64,000 bases of DNA from Pseudomonas protegens (GCF_013407925.2 NZ_CP060201.1:3906001-3970000), one strand, 5' to 3'; positions 45,242 to 56,525 are shown, counted from the stretch's first letter. Made by a program: numbers and translations. The notes: a model not told the origin generated them from the letters alone.

Positions 45242-47617
45242 ATGAAAAACACGGGGGCTGCCACCGGCAGCCGATGGCTCCTGGCGGGGCTGGGCATTCT
45301 GATTGCCCTGATCGGGCTCGGCCTGGCGGGGGGCGGTGGCTATCTCCTGAGCCTGGGAGGCAGCGCCTATTTCCTGTTGATGGGCCTGGCGATGCTGGTG
45401 TCCGGCGTGCTGATCGCCCGGGCGGATCCCCGTGGCGCAAGGCTGTACGGCGTGGTCCTGGTGCTGACCGCGATCTGGGCGGTCTGGGATGCGGGCCTGG
45501 AATACTGGCCGCTGGTTTCGCGGGTGCTGACTTTTGCCGTGATCGGCCTGGTGGTGGCACTGATCTACCCGACCCTGGTGCGTGCCTCCGGTGCCCGCCC
45601 CGGGCGTGGGGCCTATGGGCTGGCGGGGCTGCTGGGGGTTGGCGTCGTGGCGACCCTGGCCTACATGTTCGTGCCGACCCACCTGGTCAAGGCGGACAAG
45701 GTGCCGGCGATCCAGCCCGTGGCGCCGGGCACTGAACAGAAAGACTGGGCCCACTGGGGCAACACCACGGCGGGCAACCGCTTTGCCGCCCTGGACCAGA
45801 TCAACAAGGGCAACATCGGCCAACTGCAAGTGGCCTGGACCTTCCGCACCGGCGACCTGCCCGAAAGCAACGGCGCTGGCGCCGAAGACCAGAACACCCC
45901 GCTGCAGATCGGCGATACCGTCTACACCTGCACCGCCTACGGCAAGGTGTTCGCCCTGGACGCCGACACCGGCGCCGAACGCTGGAAGTTCGACCCGCAA
46001 GGCTACGCGCCCAACTGGCAGCGCTGCCGTGGCTTGGGCTATTTCGACGCCTCGGCGGCCCCGGTCAGCCAGTCCTCGACGCCTGCCGCCGCCCCTGCGG
46101 CGTGCACCAGGCGCCTGTTCCTGCCGACCGGCGATGCCCGCCTGATTGCGCTCGATGCTGAAACCGGCAAGCCCTGTGAAGACTTCGGCCACCAGGGCAC
46201 GGTCGATCTGAAAACCGACATGGGCGAGATCAAGCCGGGCTATTACCAGCAGACTTCGACGCCCCTGGTGGCGGGCACCGTGGTTATCGTCGGCGGCCGG
46301 GTGGCGGATAACTTCTCCACGGGCGAACCGCCGGGCGTGGTGCGCGCCTTCGATGTGCGCAGTGGTGAACTGATGTGGGCCTGGGACCCGGGCAATCCGG
46401 CCACCACCAAGCGTCCACCCGCGGGGCAAACCTATACCCGTGGCACCCCGAACGTCTGGTCGGCGATGTCCTATGACGCCAAGCTGGGCCTGGTGTACCT
46501 GCCCACCGGCAACGCCACGCCGGATTTCTTCGGCGGTCAGCGCAGCGAGTTCGATGACCAGTGGAGCTCCTCGGTTGTCGCCCTCGACGTGAAGACCGGT
46601 CAGGTGCGCTGGCACTTCCAGACCACCCACCACGACCTCTGGGATTTCGACCTGCCGGCACAGCCGCTGCTGTATGACATTCCGGACGACAAGGGCGGCG
46701 TGCAACCGGCGTTGGCCCAGGTCACCAAACAGGGCGAGATCTTCCTGCTCTACCGCGAGACCGGCAAGCCGATTGCCCGGGTCGAAGAGCGTCCGGTGCC
46801 TCAGGGCAATGTCCCGGGTGAGCGTTATTCGCCAACCCAGCCGTTCTCGGTGGAAATGCCGTCGATCGGCAACCAGACGTTGACCGAGTCCGACATGTGG
46901 GGCGCGACCCCGTTTGATCAGCTGATGTGCCGCATCCAGTTCAAGGGCATGCGCCATGAGGGCGTGTACACCCCGCCTGGCCTGGATCACGCACTGCAGT
47001 TCCCCGGCTCCCTGGGTGGCATGAACTGGGGCAGCGTGTCGGTGGATCCGACCAGCCACTACATGTTCGTCAACGACATGCGCCTGGGCCTGGCCAACTA
47101 CATGATCCCCCGGGATCAGATTGGCGCCGGTGCCAGCGGCATCGAAATGGGCGTGGTGCCCCAGGACGGCACGCCGTTCGGTGCCATGCGTCAGCGCTTC
47201 CTCTCGGCGGCCGGTATTCCTTGTCAGAAACCGCCGTTCGGCACGATGTCGGCCATCGACCTGAAGACCCGCAAATTGATGTGGCAGGTGCCGGTGGGCA
47301 CCGTGCAGGACACCGGCCCGCTGGGGATTCGCATGCACCTGCCAATCCCGATTGGCATGCCGACTCTGGGCGCGTCCCTGGCGACCCAGTCCGGCCTGCT
47401 GTTCTTCGCCGGCACCCAGGACTTCTACCTGCGGGCGTTCGATACCGGCAACGGTAATGAAGTCTGGAAAGCGCGCCTGCCCGTGGGTAGCCAGTCGGGC
47501 CCGATGACCTATGTCTCGCCCAAGACGGGCCGCCAGTACATCCTGCTCACCGCAGGCGGTGCGCGGCAGTCGCCGGATCGCGGCGACTATGTGATCGCCT
47601 ACGCGCTGCCCAAGTAG
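45242..47617 (+). CDS. gcd: PQQ-dependent membrane glucose dehydrogenase
   Basis: 791 aa. Five hydrophobic helices occupy the first 150 residues (the inner-membrane anchor), followed by an eight-bladed PQQ propeller in the periplasm with W-motifs such as VVALDVKTGQVRWHFQ and VFALDADTGAERWKF. It oxidises glucose to gluconate and passes electrons to ubiquinone. Length and start region match E. coli Gcd (796 aa). The related quinate dehydrogenase has the same architecture and is the main alternative. Being next to the pqq genes favours shared physiology. The ribosome site is CAGAGG. Confidence 0.82.
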   Translation: MKNTGAATGSRWLLAGLGILIALIGLGLAGGGGYLLSLGGSAYFLLMGLAMLVSGVLIARADPRGARLYGVVLVLTAIWAVWDAGLEYWPLVSRVLTFAVIGLVVALIYPTLVRASGARPGRGAYGLAGLLGVGVVATLAYMFVPTHLVKADKVPAIQPVAPGTEQKDWAHWGNTTAGNRFAALDQINKGNIGQLQVAWTFRTGDLPESNGAGAEDQNTPLQIGDTVYTCTAYGKVFALDADTGAERWKFDPQGYAPNWQRCRGLGYFDASAAPVSQSSTPAAAPAACTRRLFLPTGDARLIALDAETGKPCEDFGHQGTVDLKTDMGEIKPGYYQQTSTPLVAGTVVIVGGRVADNFSTGEPPGVVRAFDVRSGELMWAWDPGNPATTKRPPAGQTYTRGTPNVWSAMSYDAKLGLVYLPTGNATPDFFGGQRSEFDDQWSSSVVALDVKTGQVRWHFQTTHHDLWDFDLPAQPLLYDIPDDKGGVQPALAQVTKQGEIFLLYRETGKPIARVEERPVPQGNVPGERYSPTQPFSVEMPSIGNQTLTESDMWGATPFDQLMCRIQFKGMRHEGVYTPPGLDHALQFPGSLGGMNWGSVSVDPTSHYMFVNDMRLGLANYMIPRDQIGAGASGIEMGVVPQDGTPFGAMRQRFLSAAGIPCQKPPFGTMSAIDLKTRKLMWQVPVGTVQDTGPLGIRMHLPIPIGMPTLGASLATQSGLLFFAGTQDFYLRAFDTGNGNEVWKARLPVGSQSGPMTYVSPKTGRQYILLTAGGARQSPDRGDYVIAYALPK

Positions 47618-47641
47618 AAGCAGCGTTTCGACAGCCTGAAA

Positions 47642-47665
47642 GAGCCGCGCAATGCGCGGCTTTTT
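47642..47665 (+). terminator. Rho-independent terminator of gcd
   Basis: GAGCCGCGC-AAT-GCGCGGCT is followed by TTTTT, 25 bp after the stop codon. Confidence 0.93.
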
Positions 47666-47758
47666 CATGGTCGCGCGTCAGGCGTTGCGACTTTGAGTGG
47701 GCCTGAAACAGGCCGTGTGAAGCGGGGCCCACCCGGTTGCCGGGCAAAACCTGCGGGC

Positions 47759-47787
47759 ACAAAAAAGCCGCAACATGGCGCGGCTTT
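47759..47787 (-). terminator. Terminator after the tRNA gene
   Basis: On the minus strand AAAGCCGC and GCGGCTTT pair around a short loop and are followed by TTTG. It lies just beyond the tRNA 3' end. Confidence 0.82.
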
Positions 47788-47792
47788 GAAGA

Positions 47793-47869
47793 TGGTGGGC
47801 CCACACGGACTTGAACCGTGGACCAAAGGATTATGAGTCCTCTGCTCTAACCAACTGAGCTATAGGCCC
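47793..47869 (-). tRNA. tRNA-Ile2 (anticodon CAT, lysidine type)
   Basis: 77 nt including an encoded CCA. The anticodon loop is CTCATAA with CAT at positions 34-36. The acceptor stem GGGCCTA pairs with TGGGCCC (one T-G pair). C4-G69 and C5-G68 are present; these mark tRNA-Ile2 for lysidine addition by TilS and separate it from elongator tRNA-Met. The stem-loop GGACTCATAATCC resembles E. coli ileX, which also lies downstream of rpoD. Annotation as tRNA-Met is the common mistake here. Confidence 0.9.
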
Positions 47870-47884
47870 TCAGTAGGCCGCGGA

Positions 47885-50800
47885 TTATAGCGATGGTTTC
47901 TCGGCTGTGCTATCCGAAAAATCGGAAACCCGGATCTGCAGGAAGGTCTCGCAGAACTCCTCGGCCTCCAGCGGCAGGCTGACGATGTAGCCCTGGATCT
48001 GCTCGCAGCCTTCCTGGGCGAGGAAGCTCTGCTGGTCGTGGTTTTCCACCCCTTCGGCGATCACGGTGAATTGCATGCTGCGACCCAGGGCGATGATGGC
48101 GCGGACAATCGCCACGTCATGGGGGTCGTCCGGCAGGCCGCGAACGAAGGATTGGTCGATCTTGAGGAAATCCAGGGGCAGGCGCTTGAGGTAGCTCAGG
48201 GACGAATAGCCGGTGCCGAAGTCGTCGATGGCCAGTTGCACCCCCAGGCGCTTGAGCTGGTGCAGCACCTCCAGGGCTTCTTCGGCCTGGCTCATGATGA
48301 AGTTCTCGGTGATCTCCAGCTGCAGCAATCCGGGTTGCAGGTCGTAGTCGCGCAGCAGCTGTTCGATGCGGCCCAAGAGATTGGGCTGGCGCAGCTGAGC
48401 GCCGGCCAGGTTCACCGACAGCGGTCCGAAGTGCTCGTAGTGCCGGTTCCAGGCATGCAGGTGCTGGCAGGCCTGTTCCAGGACCCAGTCGCCGATCAGC
48501 AGGATCATGCCGTTTTCTTCGGCCAGGGGAATGAAGTGCTCGGGCGGGACATCGCCGAAGGTGGGGTGGTGCCAGCGGATCAGCGCTTCGGCGCCCACCA
48601 GTTCCTGGTTGCTGAGGCTGATCTTGGGTTGGAAGAACAACGACAGCTCATCGCGCTCGATGGCCCGGCGCAGCTCGTGTTCCAGGGCCACCCGCTCGCT
48701 GGCCTGGGCGGTCAGGTCGCGGGTGTAGCGTTCGACGCGGTTGCGGCCCTTGGCCTTGGAACGGTACATGGCGGCGTCGGCGTTCTTGATCAGGGTGGCG
48801 ACGTCGCAACCGTCCTTGGGGTAGAGGCTGGTGCCGATGCTGGCGCTGATGAAGAACTCGTGTTCACCGGCCTGGAACGGCGCGGTGAAGCAGTTCAGCA
48901 ACTTGGTGGCGATGTGGTCGGCATCGCTGGCCTGGTGCAGCCCGGGCAGCAGGATGATGAATTCGTCCCCGCCCAGGCGAGCCACGGTGTCGATGTCGCG
49001 TAGCTGTTCCTTGAGGCGCACGGCGATGCCCTTGAGCAGCAGGTCGCCCACCGGGTGGCCGAGGCTGTCGTTGATGTGCTTGAAGCGATCCAGATCGAGG
49101 AACAGCACCGCGCCCTGGCCGCCGCTGTCCTGCTGGCCGTTGAGCGCGGCCAGCAGGCGGCTTTCGAACAGTGTGCGATTGGGCAGGCCGGTCAGGGGGT
49201 CATGGTGGGCCTGGTAGTCGAGCCGTGCCTGGGCGTGCTTGAGGCTGGAGATATCGGCGAACACCGCGACGAAATGGGTGATCTGCCGTTCCTTGTTGCG
49301 CACGGCGTTGATGGTCAGCCAGTTGGGGTAGAGCTCGCCGTTCTTGCGACGGTTGGAGATCTCGCCTTGCCAGTGGCCTTCCAGGGTCAGTTGATGCCAC
49401 ATCGCGGCGTAGAAGGCGCTGTCGTGCAGTCCCGATGCCAGCAGGCGCGGGGTCTGGCCCAGGGTTTCACTTTCGCTGTAGCCGGTGATTTCGCTGAAGG
49501 CCCGATTGACCGCACTGATGCGCTGCTGGGTATCGGTGATCATCACGCCCTCGGCGGTGCTTTCAAACACCGTGGCGGCCTGTTGCAGTTTTTCCTGCAT
49601 TTGCTGGCGATCGGTAATGTCCCGGGCGATGGTCAGCATGCAGTCTTCATCGCCGATGGGCAGCGGCCGGCTGGACAACTCGCAAAGGCGGATCTGGCCA
49701 TCGTTGCGGCGGATGTGGCAACGGAAGTCACGGACAAACCCGTCGCGTTGCAGCAGGTCGAGCATCTGTTTGCGTTCGTTGAGGTTGACCCAGATCCCCA
49801 GCTCCAGGGTCGAGCGGTCCAGTGACACGGCGCTATTGAAACCGGTGATGCGGCTGAAACCCTCGTTGACCTCGATCAGCAGGCCATCGCGCTGGCGGCT
49901 CAGCAGCAGTCCGTCCGGGGAGGCGTGGAACGCTTTGGCGAATTTCTCTTCGGAGGTTTGCAGTTGCTGCTGGGTTTCCTTGAGCTGGCTGATGTCGCGC
50001 ACCACCACCACCAGCGCCGGGGTGGTGTCGAGGTCAAAGGGTTCGGCGGAGATCAGCCCGGTGAACAACTGGCCACTGTGGCGGCGAAAGGGCATCTCCA
50101 GGTTGCGGATGCTGCCGGCCTGCAAACGCTGCAAGAGGCTGGGACCGACCCCAGGAATGCCCCAGATGTTCAGCTCGGTGGCGGTCTGGCCGATGACCGT
50201 TTCGGCACTCAGGCCGATCTGTTCCTCGAAGGCCTTGTTGACCTCCAGCAGGCAGCCGTCGGACAGGCGTGCGATGACCAGGATGTCCGGACACTGCTGG
50301 AACACCGAAGCGAACTTCTGCTCGGACAGGCGTAGCGCTTCTTCGGTGTGCTTGGCTTCGCTGATGTCGATCATCAGCCCGCGCATCACCGGTTCCTGGC
50401 CGTGCTCGATCAGGCTGACGATGTCGCGTACCCAGAGACAGCGGCCGTCGGCGGTGATCACCCGGTAGTCGAGGCTGTGGTCGCGCCCGGCCTGGACTTC
50501 GTGGTCGCAGAACGCCTGGGCCCGGGTCAGGTCGGCGGGGTGGATGATGTTGCGCCAGAACCCGGGAACCAGCCAGTGCGCCAGGGGATAGCCCAGTAGC
50601 GCTTCGGCGTGGGGCGAGACGTAGCTGTAGGTGAAGTCGCTGACGCGTGCTTCCCAGGCGATGGCCGACAGGCTCTCCACCAGGCTGCGATAGTGGTATT
50701 CGCTGCTGCGCAGTTCCTGTTCCAGGGCCACCCTGCGGGAGATTTCTGAACTCAGGCGGCGGTTGATACGGATCACCACCGCCAGCACGGTGACCAGCAA

Positions 50801-51628
50801 GAGAAGCCCGGGCAGCCCGTAGAGCAGCACGTCGGACCAGAAGGTCCGGTGGTCGAGCACGCTGCCGACCCAGTGTTGTTGAATCGCGCTGATTTCATCG
50901 GGGCTGAGGTCGGCCAGGACCTTGTCGAGAATGCCCACCAGGATCTTGCTGTCCCGCGGGACGCCCATCGCCAGCTGGTAGCGATAAGGTGTTTCGCCGC
51001 TGACATACAGGCCCTCGAGCTTGAGCTGGCGCAGGCTCCAGACACTGGAGGCCAGATCACCGACCACGGCATCCACTTCATCGGTGGCCAGGGCCTGCAG
51101 TGCGGAACTGATATTGGGCAGGGCGACCAGGTTCAGGTCCGGGTGATGGGTGCGCAGCAGTTCGTGGGGGGCGTAGTTTTCCACCACGGCCACTTTCAGG
51201 CCGTAAAGGTCCTGAAGGCTGCGCGGCTGGGCGCCGCCGCTGTGGGCCAGGATGACGATGGGAAAATCAAGGTAGGGGCGGGTGAACGCCATGTAGCTTT
51301 GGCGTTCCGGGGTCGACATGATCCCGGGCAGCAGGTCCAGCTTGCCTTGCTTGGCATCTTCGAGCACTTCGGTCCAGCTGGCGGGCTCGATGGGCGTCAG
51401 GCTCACTGACAGGCGTTCCTGGATCAGGTGGATGTAGTCCGCTGCAAGGCCCTGGTAGCGACCCTCTTCGTCTCGATATTCGAACGGCGGCCATGAAGCA
51501 TCCACCCCCAGGCGCAGTTGCGGGTGAGCCTTGAGCCAGCCACGTTCTTCATCGGTGAGCGTCAGTGCGCCAGCCGTTGCCGTCCAGGTAAGCAGCGCCA
51601 GCAGTAGCATGGCCGACAGTCTGGGCAT
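47885..51628 (-). CDS. rmcA: Dual-domain c-di-GMP enzyme RmcA (PBPb-TM-PAS-GGDEF-EAL)
   Basis: 1247 aa counted from the ATG at 51628. Order: signal peptide (about 1-22), periplasmic amino-acid-binding-like domain (about 25-245, LRLGVDASWPPFEY), one TM helix (about 265-287), four PAS domains (about 310-800), GGDEF (about 815-980, RLGGDEFIILL with an intact RDID inhibitory site), EAL (about 990-1240, AEALIRWHH and DDFGTGYSSLSYL). P. aeruginosa RmcA (PA0575), next to rpoD as here, senses redox state through its PAS domains and mainly degrades c-di-GMP. Both catalytic motifs look intact in this copy. A small gap and terminator separate it from rpoD. Confidence 0.93.
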   Translation of the reverse strand: MPRLSAMLLLALLTWTATAGALTLTDEERGWLKAHPQLRLGVDASWPPFEYRDEEGRYQGLAADYIHLIQERLSVSLTPIEPASWTEVLEDAKQGKLDLLPGIMSTPERQSYMAFTRPYLDFPIVILAHSGGAQPRSLQDLYGLKVAVVENYAPHELLRTHHPDLNLVALPNISSALQALATDEVDAVVGDLASSVWSLRQLKLEGLYVSGETPYRYQLAMGVPRDSKILVGILDKVLADLSPDEISAIQQHWVGSVLDHRTFWSDVLLYGLPGLLLLVTVLAVVIRINRRLSSEISRRVALEQELRSSEYHYRSLVESLSAIAWEARVSDFTYSYVSPHAEALLGYPLAHWLVPGFWRNIIHPADLTRAQAFCDHEVQAGRDHSLDYRVITADGRCLWVRDIVSLIEHGQEPVMRGLMIDISEAKHTEEALRLSEQKFASVFQQCPDILVIARLSDGCLLEVNKAFEEQIGLSAETVIGQTATELNIWGIPGVGPSLLQRLQAGSIRNLEMPFRRHSGQLFTGLISAEPFDLDTTPALVVVVRDISQLKETQQQLQTSEEKFAKAFHASPDGLLLSRQRDGLLIEVNEGFSRITGFNSAVSLDRSTLELGIWVNLNERKQMLDLLQRDGFVRDFRCHIRRNDGQIRLCELSSRPLPIGDEDCMLTIARDITDRQQMQEKLQQAATVFESTAEGVMITDTQQRISAVNRAFSEITGYSESETLGQTPRLLASGLHDSAFYAAMWHQLTLEGHWQGEISNRRKNGELYPNWLTINAVRNKERQITHFVAVFADISSLKHAQARLDYQAHHDPLTGLPNRTLFESRLLAALNGQQDSGGQGAVLFLDLDRFKHINDSLGHPVGDLLLKGIAVRLKEQLRDIDTVARLGGDEFIILLPGLHQASDADHIATKLLNCFTAPFQAGEHEFFISASIGTSLYPKDGCDVATLIKNADAAMYRSKAKGRNRVERYTRDLTAQASERVALEHELRRAIERDELSLFFQPKISLSNQELVGAEALIRWHHPTFGDVPPEHFIPLAEENGMILLIGDWVLEQACQHLHAWNRHYEHFGPLSVNLAGAQLRQPNLLGRIEQLLRDYDLQPGLLQLEITENFIMSQAEEALEVLHQLKRLGVQLAIDDFGTGYSSLSYLKRLPLDFLKIDQSFVRGLPDDPHDVAIVRAIIALGRSMQFTVIAEGVENHDQQSFLAQEGCEQIQGYIVSLPLEAEEFCETFLQIRVSDFSDSTAEKPSL

Positions 51629-51707
51629 AACCGTCTCGTTATGGCACGGGGAATGTTTCGAGTGTAGACGGGCTAGGCAGCGAGGGAGAGTGAGGACCTG
51701 CAAAAAG

Positions 51708-51732
51708 CAAAACCCCCAGCTGGGCTGGGGGT
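51708..51732 (-). terminator. Rho-independent terminator of rpoD
   Basis: On the minus strand ACCCCCAGC-CCA-GCTGGGGGT is followed by TTTTGC. It lies about 8 bp after the rpoD stop. Confidence 0.92.
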
Positions 51733-51739
51733 CTTGGGC

Positions 51740-53587
<1,848 letters not shown>

Positions 53588-53654
53588 AACACCCTATCCA
53601 CTGAAGGTCTTGGCGGGCAAAAAACAAGCCGAGGATTATACCCGAGCTATGACC

Positions 53655-55628
53655 TCACGCGCCAGTTGAGGTCGGGTTCGATGCGGGAACATTGCGTTTT
53701 AAAAGCTCAACCAGCTGAATTTTCTCTTCGCTGCTGAGCTCGCTTTGACGCGATTTCCTGAGAAGTTGGTCTAAAACACGCTCGCGTTGGCGAGCGGACA
53801 AGCTATTAATGGTGTCGAAAAACTGTTGTTCAAGGTTATCTCCGTCGATCAACCACTCTTTTTCTGCCAGTGCAGTCAGCAGGTGGCCCTGCTGAGTGCC
53901 GTGCCAGCGCGCCATCAACTGATGAATAGAGCGTAGCTTAGGATTTTTCTGCACGGCTTCGATCAGAGCGACCAGCAACTGTGTATTGATGTTGTCGTCA
54001 TCGGCAAAGTGCCCGGCATCTTCAACTTTTTCTGCCAGCTGCGGGTGATGCAGCAAGGTGCGCAGGGCCGCCAGTGTCGGAGGCTCCACCGGCGCAGGAA
54101 CCCGCTGGCCCCTGGGTTGGTCGCGATCGCCCTGGCGCTTGCCCTTGCCGTTCTTGTCCCAGGGTTTGTTGTCCCATTTCTTGCCGCCGCCATTTTTCTT
54201 CGGCGTCCACTCCTGTTGAGGGACGTAGGCCTCCTGGTGGGGCTCATGGTAGTCGGCGTAATCCGGCATTGCGTCGTAATCAATGCCGGCGTCGTAGGCT
54301 GGCGGCGCTTCTGGCGCGGCGTTGTGGACCAGTTGCGTGACGGTTTCGCTGGTCAGGCCGGTGATCTCGCTGAGGCGCTGGCGCATCAGGGTGCGCAGGT
54401 TGGCCCCGGGGATTTTTTCGATCAGCGGCGCAGCCAGCGTGGCCAGATGCGCCTTGCCTTCCAGGGAGCGCGGGTCTGCTTCGTCGATCAGTTGCTGGAA
54501 AAAGTAATCCGCCAGCGGCTGCGCGTGCTGATTGATCCGGGCGCGGAAAGCGTCGGTGCCTTCGGAGCGCACCAGGGTATCCGGGTCTTCGCCTTCCGGA
54601 AGGAACAGGAAGCGTGCGCGGCGTCCGTCCTGCAGGCAACTGAGGGTGGCTTCCAGGGCGCGCCAGGCGGCCTTGCGTCCGGCCTGGTCGCCGTCGAAGC
54701 AGAACAGCACGTTGGGCACGATGCGGAACAGGCGCTTGAGGTGTTCCTCGCTGGTGGCGGTGCCCAGGGTCGCGACGGCATTGCGCAGGCCTTGCTGGGC
54801 CAGGGCAATCACGTCCATGTAGCCCTCGACGACGATGATTTCGTCGAGGTTGCGGTTGTTCTTGCGGGCCTCGTACAGGCCGTAGAGTTCCTGCCCCTTG
54901 TGAAACACCGGGGTTTCCGGGGAGTTCAGGTACTTGGGTTTGTCATCCCCTAGCACCCGGCCGCCAAAGGCGATGATCCGGCCGCGGGTGTCGCGGATCG
55001 GGAACATCACCCGGTCGCGAAAGCGGTCATAGCGCTTGCCGGTCTCGGCGTTCTCGATCAGCAGGCCGGCGTCGATCATGGCTTTTTGCTGCAGGGTGTC
55101 GCTGCTCAAGTGCTTGAACAGGTTGTCCCAGCCGGGCGGGGCGAAGCCCAGGCCGAAGTCGCGGGCGATCTCACCGGTGAGGCCGCGTCCCTTGAGGTAG
55201 TCCACCGCTGCCTTGCGTGCCGGGTGGCTTTTCAGGGCCTGGCGATAGTAGTCGGCAGCGGCGGTCAGTAGCGCGTAGAGCGGAGAGTCCGTGGGCTGTC
55301 GGGGTTTGCGCTGGCCGCGACTGCTTTCCTCGCGGGGGATCTCCATTCCGGCGGCTTTCGCCAGTTCCTCGACGGCCTGGGGGAAGTCCAGGTTGTCGTG
55401 GTCCATGATGAAGCCGAGGGCGTTGCCGCCCGCGCCACAGCCGAAGCAGTAGTAGAACTGCTTGTCGGGGCTGACGCTGAAGGAAGGGGTCTTTTCCTTG
55501 TGGAACGGGCAGCAGGCGGTGTAGTTCTTGCCGGCTTTCTTGATTTGCAGGCGCGAGCTGACGACATCGACGATGTCGGTGCGGTTCAGAAGGTCGTCAA
55601 TAAAGCTCTGGGGAATAAGCCCGGCCAT
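53655..55628 (-). CDS. dnaG: DNA primase
   Basis: 657 aa. Zinc ligands Cys40, His43, Cys61 and Cys64 (CPFHKEKTPSF, YYCFGCGAGG). The TOPRIM core (about 255-340) has IIVVEGYMDVIALAQQG and LFCFDGDQAGRKAAWRALE. The C-terminal helicase-binding domain spans about 515-657. The linker near 450-510 is rich in Gly/Lys (WTPKKNGGGKKWDNKPW) and longer than in E. coli. It makes RNA primers at the fork. It lies 67 bp upstream of rpoD, so they are co-transcribed. Confidence 0.98.
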   Translation of the reverse strand: MAGLIPQSFIDDLLNRTDIVDVVSSRLQIKKAGKNYTACCPFHKEKTPSFSVSPDKQFYYCFGCGAGGNALGFIMDHDNLDFPQAVEELAKAAGMEIPREESSRGQRKPRQPTDSPLYALLTAAADYYRQALKSHPARKAAVDYLKGRGLTGEIARDFGLGFAPPGWDNLFKHLSSDTLQQKAMIDAGLLIENAETGKRYDRFRDRVMFPIRDTRGRIIAFGGRVLGDDKPKYLNSPETPVFHKGQELYGLYEARKNNRNLDEIIVVEGYMDVIALAQQGLRNAVATLGTATSEEHLKRLFRIVPNVLFCFDGDQAGRKAAWRALEATLSCLQDGRRARFLFLPEGEDPDTLVRSEGTDAFRARINQHAQPLADYFFQQLIDEADPRSLEGKAHLATLAAPLIEKIPGANLRTLMRQRLSEITGLTSETVTQLVHNAAPEAPPAYDAGIDYDAMPDYADYHEPHQEAYVPQQEWTPKKNGGGKKWDNKPWDKNGKGKRQGDRDQPRGQRVPAPVEPPTLAALRTLLHHPQLAEKVEDAGHFADDDNINTQLLVALIEAVQKNPKLRSIHQLMARWHGTQQGHLLTALAEKEWLIDGDNLEQQFFDTINSLSARQRERVLDQLLRKSRQSELSSEEKIQLVELLKRNVPASNPTSTGA

Positions 55629-56109
55629 GGCGTTCTCGTCATCACTGCGCGGAAAAATAGCCCTGGCGACGCTGTCGAAAGACCGGAGGCGGCGAGGCGT
55701 GAAAGTGGCGCGGCTCGGTTCGGGTTTTCGGCGTGATCGCAGTCGGGAAGTGTATCTGCCGAACGTCCACTGACGTTAGTTTCAATCAGTATTCGACTAT
55801 TTGAAGGTGTTGCGCTGAGTCCGACAGTGGCCTTTGAGTGGCCTCGGATAGCTCATTAAGCGGGCGCTGGAGAAGTGCGCCTTGGGCTGATCGTCTGTAG
55901 GAATCAGTAAGGGTGTGCTCGTCAGTAGCCTTGGAAGGCTCGTCAGAAAAGACGTGCACCGCTGGCAAGAGCCAGGTCTGACGTGGTGAAGCAGATTCGT
56001 CTGGGTCGCATGGGCGGCTTTGACGGTGAAGCATCAAGCGTATTCCGCAAATGCCATTAGCCCGGCTGAGGGCCGGGCTTGGCAGAAGCTTGCAGCGAAC
56101 GTCTGTGTA
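55629..56109. other. 481-bp region between rpsU and dnaG without a supported gene
   Basis: In PAO1 a GatB/YqeY-domain gene (PA0578, from memory) lies here. I see no YqeY-like frame on either strand. An 83-codon frame at 55786-56037 (minus) has no recognisable family, low complexity and no ribosome site. The region contains the rpsU terminator (56057-56080) and must carry the dnaG-rpoD promoter. Confidence 0.6.
56057..56080 (-). terminator. Terminator-like hairpin after rpsU
   Basis: On the minus strand AAGCCCGGC-CCTCA-GCCGGGCT is followed by AATGGC, without a clear T-run. It probably lowers read-through from rpsU into dnaG, as in E. coli. Confidence 0.65.
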
Positions 56110-56325
56110 TTAGTACAGACGTACGGCGCGGCGCTGTTCGCGCTGAACTTTCTTGGCGTGACGCTTAACAGCAGCAGCTGCTTTGCGCTTACGCTCGGAA
56201 GTCGGCTTCTCGTAAAATTCGCGGCTACGAACTTCAGCCAGAACACCGGCTTTTTCGCAGGAGCGCTTGAAACGACGCAGAGCTACGTCGAAGGGTTCGT
56301 TCTCTTTAACTTTGACGGCTGGCAT
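56110..56325 (-). CDS. rpsU: 30S ribosomal protein bS21
   Basis: 71 aa, highly basic. The start [21 protein letters not shown] is nearly invariant in gamma-proteobacteria, and the C-terminus is RRAVRLY. It helps base pairing between 16S rRNA and mRNA during initiation. It is the first gene of the rpsU-dnaG-rpoD unit. An 8-bp-arm hairpin (56099-56122) spans its stop codon. Confidence 0.98.
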
Positions 56326-56525
56326 CCAGAGCTACCTTCATTCATTACCGGGGTCAACGTTCTCGTCGCAAAAATCGCGGCTGAGGTCGTCGGTTTTTAA
56401 GGGTTGCGGATGTTAACCCCTCAACGCTCGGAATGCAAAGCCTCTGATCGAAAACCGCTGGTCGGGCGCGGGAGTGGCGACTATTATGCGCGCCTTCGAA
56501 TTCAGCCTCTACAAGGCGCAAACCC
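56326..56525. other. Divergent promoter region rpsU/tsaD
   Basis: 200 bp between the divergent rpsU and tsaD starts. A -10-like TATTAT is at about 56481 on the plus strand, 40 bp before tsaD. The rpsU promoter should lie in the left part. I see no repeat or extra gene. Confidence 0.5.

Noticed and set aside
45182..47668. Minus-strand open frame of about 830 codons opposite gcd
   Set aside because: Covers the whole gcd gene, no motif, no promoter. gcd on the plus strand has membrane helices and PQQ propeller repeats.
55786..56037. 83-codon minus-strand frame between dnaG and rpsU
   Set aside because: No family resemblance, no ribosome site, and low-complexity composition. Not YqeY.
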